Shown one piece after another: positions 61,601-64,000 of a stretch of DNA of 64,000 nucleotides. The stretch comes from Salminus brasiliensis. Its lineage: Eukaryota; Chordata; Actinopteri; Characiformes; Bryconidae. A program made the translations under genes and the position numbers. Every line of letters begins with the position of its first letter. Positions within the stretch are counted from its first letter, which is position 1. The stretch covers positions 33,772,925-33,836,924 of the forward strand of contig NC_132879.1 of the NCBI RefSeq assembly GCF_030463535.1, written 5' to 3'. The notes below the pieces were generated by a model, which was not told where the DNA came from, made no database searches, and saw nothing but the letters and a program-made list of their open reading frames with translations.

Positions 61601-62511
61601 CACACAAACACACAATCAATCCATTTGCATCAGGGATTAAAAACAGGGTATGAGCCAGAGCAATATTTTTGTCAAAGTGTAATTGAAAACCAGAACAGAA
61701 AAATCACTTGTAATCAGTGTAGTATTAAACTATTTAAATATAGTTTGTTAATAACATTATTATTTATTTTCATTTAAATTACGTAGAATTATGACTAAAT
61801 TAAGAATTCTCCCAGAGCACTGCGACTGAAGTTCACCGCTCCCTGCAACCTGGCTTGCCAAGTTGTGCAGGACCTCTTAAGCAGTTTCAGAGTGAATAGT
61901 GTTTCAGTAAATGCAATCGTGAAAACAGTCATTAGTGAAAACCGTTCTTGCTAGAACAAATGTTTCAGGCCTGGTCTATGTTAAAGCAGCATTTTGCGAG
62001 AATTGGTACTTTTTGCTCTTGGTCTCCACCTATAGGTGGGGAATGTAATTTGCTCTTTTTCCTCGTTGTGATGTTTCTTAGGGTCCCTCCCTGCACTTGG
62101 GGCCTGTATGGACCGTTATTGGAAGCAGAAAAAGGCAATGGCTCCAGGCTGTGAACCGGCTGCTGTGAGAACTATGATGAACGCCCTTCAGCCTCTGACA
62201 TTAGGGCAAAGTCTGGCAGGGGCAGGAGGCGGAGGTTTCCTTTTCATTCTCACACAGCATGCACAGCAGGAGGAGAACGTACGACAGATCCTAAACAGCA
62301 CACAGGTGGGAGAGAGAGAGAGAGATAGAGAGAGAGAGAGACTATAAGACTTGTACGGTTATAAATTTCCGCTTTCTGAACCAGTAACAGAGTGTTGTTG
62401 ATCATAGTTGGGTGTTTTTCACAGGGCCTTGGGGATTTCAGTGTACACTCAGTGGAGCTGGACATGGAAGGAATCACCGTCCTGCAGCGAAACACAGTAC
62501 ATGGTCACTGA
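46611..62511 (+). CDS. fcsk: L-fucose kinase (fucokinase)
   Basis: Cytosolic salvage enzyme that phosphorylates L-fucose with ATP to fucose-1-phosphate, feeding GDP-fucose synthesis. Exons: 46611-46692, 50164-50315, 50525-50575, 51066-51191, 51298-51370, 51453-51550, 51813-51893, 52741-52860, 53595-53766, 53825-53955, 54302-54403, 56215-56388, 56593-56666, 56752-57110, 57443-57659, 57742-57908, 58005-58232, 58523-58666, 58876-58995, 61155-61342, 61466-61565, 62082-62305, 62425-62511. All are GT-AG with the frame kept, giving 1089 aa (human 1084). The N-terminal half has a nucleotidyltransferase-like region with [12 protein letters not shown] (about 54-65) and NHGVYVTD (exon 6). The C-terminal third is a GHMP kinase: GGWSDTPP (about 727), the ATP loop PHGSGLGTSS across exons 18/19 (about 844-853), [10 protein letters not shown] (exon 20) and GAGGGGF (about 1033). 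No breaks. Intron 1 (3.5 kb) and introns 8, 11 and 19 carry repeats. Confidence 0.97.
46897..47612. mobile_element. MITE-like DNA element in fcsk intron 1
   Basis: The left end GTTCACACAGCAG and the right end, read on the other strand, GTCACACAGCAGGCCCAAATC form short inverted repeats. The interior has words such as GCGCATGCGCGCC and CGGATTTAGG typical of a widespread fish non-autonomous element. No transposase. The CG-rich content explains the raised GC downstream of exon 1. Confidence 0.6.
47613..49284. other. fcsk intron 1, no further feature
   Basis: AT-rich intron sequence. A short doubled word (GTTCAAGACAG twice, about 48842-48864) is present, otherwise nothing recognised. Confidence 0.5.
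49285..49510. repeat. Three imperfect ~75-90-bp tandem units in fcsk intron 1
   Basis: GGGCCAGCTAGAGGAAGCTG, then GCCGACTGGGAGAAGATGAG, then GGGCCAACCAGAGGAAGCTG begin three successive units. Each continues with a GATACTAGGC / GAGACTAGGT / GTGATAGGCT block. Identity is moderate. Confidence 0.65.
50690..50910. repeat. GGGCCCA/TGGGACCC-rich segment in fcsk intron 3
   Basis: Degenerate palindromic words (TGGCCCCC, GGGGCCAGG, CATGGGCCC, AATGGGACCCATGTGGG) and a C run near 50728 suggest decayed minisatellite DNA. Confidence 0.45.
52150..52235 (+). mobile_element. LINE 3' tail with ATGG repeats
   Basis: GTAGGCTCCAGACCCACCGC, then GGCCAGGAAGAAGCAGATAA and ATGGATGGATAA is the form of a fish RTE/Rex3-like LINE 3' end. 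It lies in fcsk intron 7. Confidence 0.55.
52975..53330 (+). mobile_element. MITE-like DNA-transposon remnant, family A, copy 2
   Basis: The fullest copy of the family also seen at 8320-8592. It contains GCAATAGAATAGGACTCTCT, CCAGGCCTGGGGTAGAGGGG, GGAACTGTGTTCTCTGGA, CTCCATCCAGTACTTTTGGG and CACAGCAATGCTCAAAATCT. It sits in fcsk intron 8 and is non-coding. Confidence 0.7.
54552..55200 (-). mobile_element. Broken Tc1-like element in fcsk intron 11
   Basis: One end is ACAGTTGTGTTCAAAATGAT at about 54552. On the minus strand at about 55078-54960 the translation includes [16 protein letters not shown] and [12 protein letters not shown], the second-Asp block of a Tc1-like transposase. The following SPDLNPIE block is lost. 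Internal deletions have removed the rest of the gene, and the far end is unclear. Confidence 0.75.
55201..56214. other. Rest of fcsk intron 11, nothing seen
   Basis: No recognised repeat or gene. Confidence 0.5.
59346..59491 (+). pseudogene. BED-type zinc finger remnant (hAT/ZBED-like) in fcsk intron 19
   Basis: One frame reads [20 protein letters not shown] followed by Tyr/Ser-rich residues and AAKHQL, a stop, then KLKHPGE. The aromatic start, C-x2-C (CKLC) and the two His residues (KHQL and KLKH) fit a BED finger as in hAT transposases and ZBED proteins. The in-frame stop and lack of a transposase body mark it as dead. Flanking words (CTCTATATAGGG, TTTCGGACGCAGC) suggest a repeat end at about 59250. 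Confidence 0.75.
59795..60110 (-). mobile_element. LINE 3' tail, family C, copy 2
   Basis: An inverted relative of 15415-15655. On the minus strand it runs through ATTTGCACAGCTGTTCAGAT, TCTTAGTGTAATACTTG and TTCCTTGTATGTGTAACATG to a GATTCTGATTCT-type tail (59800-59832). It is longer than copy 1 in the middle. It lies in fcsk intron 19. Confidence 0.75.
60111..61154. other. Rest of fcsk intron 19, nothing firm
   Basis: Very AT-rich. A weak match to dispersed repeat B (CTACTGGTTCATTC) is near 60987. Confidence 0.45.
61425..61458. repeat. (TATG)n microsatellite in fcsk intron 20
   Basis: About eight units, ending just before the exon 21 acceptor; only TTTTGCAG separates them. Confidence 0.95.
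61572..61614. repeat. (CA)n microsatellite in fcsk intron 21
   Basis: Starts six bases after the exon 21 donor. Interrupted CA units. Confidence 0.95.
62308..62341. repeat. (GA)n microsatellite in fcsk intron 22
   Basis: Begins at the exon 22 donor; one GATA interruption. Confidence 0.9.
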
Positions 62512-62990
62512 CACATGCTCAGTGTGTTGGATGGATGAGACCTTTAGCATCTATTACTGACAAGAGTGAAAGAAACACACTGCCAGGTATGGCAGTAATA
62601 GCTTAAACCAAAAGAAAATGTCAGGTGCTAGTGAACAAATTTATAAGTACTTCAGGAAACCTTTTGATCTTTTTAATTGAAGTCAGTAAAAAAATATTTT
62701 ACTCCAAGTCTTTGGAGTATTTCTATTGGTCCATTCATCATAAATATTTTTCACAAAAGGTGAAAAACAGCAAAATTGGAGGTTTGTGTGTGACAGCGGT
62801 GTTCTATGTAGTCATTGAATGTAAATGGGAGAAGGGAGGTCACAGTACAGTAATTTAAGTGTTTACATTTGCCTAGAGCCCGGACAGAAATACAAAGACC
62901 TAATGTTATACTGTAATATACTGTAAACCTTAATGTTAAAACTCATGTGCCCAAGATGACCTGTAAATAAAAGGTCATTCTGTATGTTTG
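62512..62990 (+). other. fcsk 3' UTR with polyadenylation signal
   Basis: Follows the TGA at 62509-62511. AATAAA at 62966-62971 with a downstream GT-rich stretch (about 62978-62992) is a good polyadenylation signal. The UTR includes dispersed repeat B (62674-62740), so a repeat has probably become part of the transcript. Confidence 0.65.
62674..62740 (+). repeat. Dispersed repeat B, copy 3
   Basis: AATTGAAGTCAGTAAAAAAA, then CCAAGTCTTTGGAGTATTTC and TATTGGTCCATTCATCATAA. The best match is to 8630-8699. Confidence 0.75.
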
Positions 62991-63599
62991 CTGCATCGTT
63001 TTACATTAAATATTAAGAACTTGAACCTGTCTTTTTACCTGACTGGTTTAGTCTGAATGTATACTTTTTAACAGGTTACCTCAACTCGGACAGATAACTT
63101 CAGTCACTTTAGAAGGGTGTGTGCTTTTATCACACAGCACTGGCCTTCTGCTAACTATAGCACCATGACTGGCCTCACTGTCAGTAGGTAAGACATAAAT
63201 GATTGTAATTAAGTAATCTTTGCTAAACTTAGTTGTCTAAACTAGTTGTCTAAAAACTTTGCTAAAGTTGTCTCTGATGCCACTGTATGGCTACATGGCC
63301 TTTGGACGTTGTGGGTATTAGAGACAATGTTGAAGGACACACAAAAAAGGAAGACTATTTGAGAAAGGCTGAGATGAGTAATAGAAATGGTCTTACAGAT
63401 AATCTAACTCTGATTGACTCCTACATTAGGCCTAGTTTTAGAGTTAATTTACAACACTTTTGTAATCATAGAGCTCATTTTGTATGAAAGACACGTTTAA
63501 TTGTATGTGAATCCTGAATAAATGGGTATTTCACCATAATTTGCTTTCTGAATTTTTCATTTTAATATCAGTTATGTGGTGTTGAACTAGGGTCAGTGA
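62991..63599. other. Intergenic, no gene seen
   Basis: Short frames only. A second AATAAA lies at about 63516. Confidence 0.5.
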
Positions 63600-63760
63600 G
63601 CACACACACACACATTCAGAGTCATGGGCAGCCAACTCCAGCACCCGGGGAGCAGAGAGGGTGAAGGGCCTTGTTCAAGGGCCCAACAGTGGCAGCTTGC
63701 CGAGCCCAGGTATCAAACCCACAACCCTGTCATCAATAGCCCGGAGCTCTAACCACTGAG
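63600..63760 (-). mobile_element. tRNA-derived SINE, family 1, copy 2
   Basis: On the minus strand it reads CTCAGTGGTTAGAGCTCCGG (A-box side), GGGTTTGATACC (B box) and GTTGGGCCCTTGAACAAGGC, as in 13566-13825. The first ~15 bases of the head are missing. Confidence 0.75.
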
Positions 63761-63793
63761 AAAGACAAGAATTTCATGTGCTGTAGATAATTA

Positions 63794-63796
<3 letters not shown>

Positions 63797-63838
<42 letters not shown>
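63797..63838. repeat. (TA)n microsatellite
   Basis: About 21 TA units abutting the next element end, consistent with insertion into TA-rich DNA. Confidence 0.95.
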
Positions 63839-63841
<3 letters not shown>

Positions 63842-64000
63842 TCATGCCCGAAAGTATTCATACCCCTGGCAAAGTTTGACTTAAATTCACTTTTATTTAA
63901 CCAGAAGTTATATTTTTGCCTTGAAACGACACAGGCATCTCCCAGGAGATAACACGATGATGTACAAGAGGCATCATTGTGGGAAAAAATATTTCTCAGC
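63839..64000. mobile_element. Terminus of a Tc1-like element, cut by the window end
   Basis: ACAGTCATGCCCGAAAGTAT, then TCATACCCCTGGCAAA directly after (TA)n is a typical fish Tc1-like terminal inverted repeat. No transposase is visible before the window ends. Confidence 0.65.

Noticed and set aside
1-64000. CRISPR arrays, operons, toxin-antitoxin or defence islands
   Set aside because: Spliced vertebrate genes and fish repeats fill the window. The tandem arrays lack spacer-repeat structure.

Overview
This is nuclear DNA from a ray-finned fish, almost certainly a teleost. The basis is long spliced genes with GT-AG introns, vertebrate-type proteins, many (GT)n and (AT)n microsatellites, and many decayed Tc1-like, hAT-like, SINE and LINE pieces of kinds common in teleosts. 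Several repeat families look like those I associate with otophysan fishes (characins, catfishes), but that is an impression and was not tested. I see no prokaryotic features, CRISPR arrays, tRNA or rRNA genes, or organelle DNA.

Layout. 1-16 kb: no protein-coding gene that I can support. It holds a 24-bp-unit minisatellite, MITEs, an inverted repeat, SINE/LINE remnants and AT-rich unique sequence that may be regulatory. 16.2-18.6 kb: a two-exon minus-strand gene in a CpG-rich island, encoding a Cip/Kip CDK inhibitor of the p57/Cdkn1c type (210 aa). 18.7-26 kb: repeat-rich spacer. 26.3-41.5 kb: plus-strand ptdss2 (phosphatidylserine synthase 2; 12 coding exons, 490 aa), with an antisense LINE fragment in intron 1 and a broken but nearly full-length DD37E Tc1/mariner element in intron 9. 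41.5-46.5 kb: 3' UTR and spacer. 46.6-62.5 kb: plus-strand fcsk (L-fucose kinase; 23 coding exons, 1089 aa). The window ends in a SINE, an (AT)n tract and the tip of another Tc1-like element.

All exon boundaries were read by hand. Every intron is GT-AG and the reading frame stays open through all 12 ptdss2 exons, all 23 fcsk exons and both cdkn1c exons, so the three gene models are well supported as coding sequence. UTR limits and promoters are tentative. The genes do not form a pathway: Cdkn1c acts in cell-cycle exit, Ptdss2 in phospholipid base exchange in the ER, and Fcsk in cytosolic fucose salvage.

I did not find a convincing undescribed biological system. The most interesting items are the DD37E transposon with two-repeat ends, the minisatellite with higher-order structure, a 95-bp inverted repeat, a nested insertion flanked by 6-bp duplications, a BED-finger remnant, and several dispersed repeat families with two or three copies in the window.
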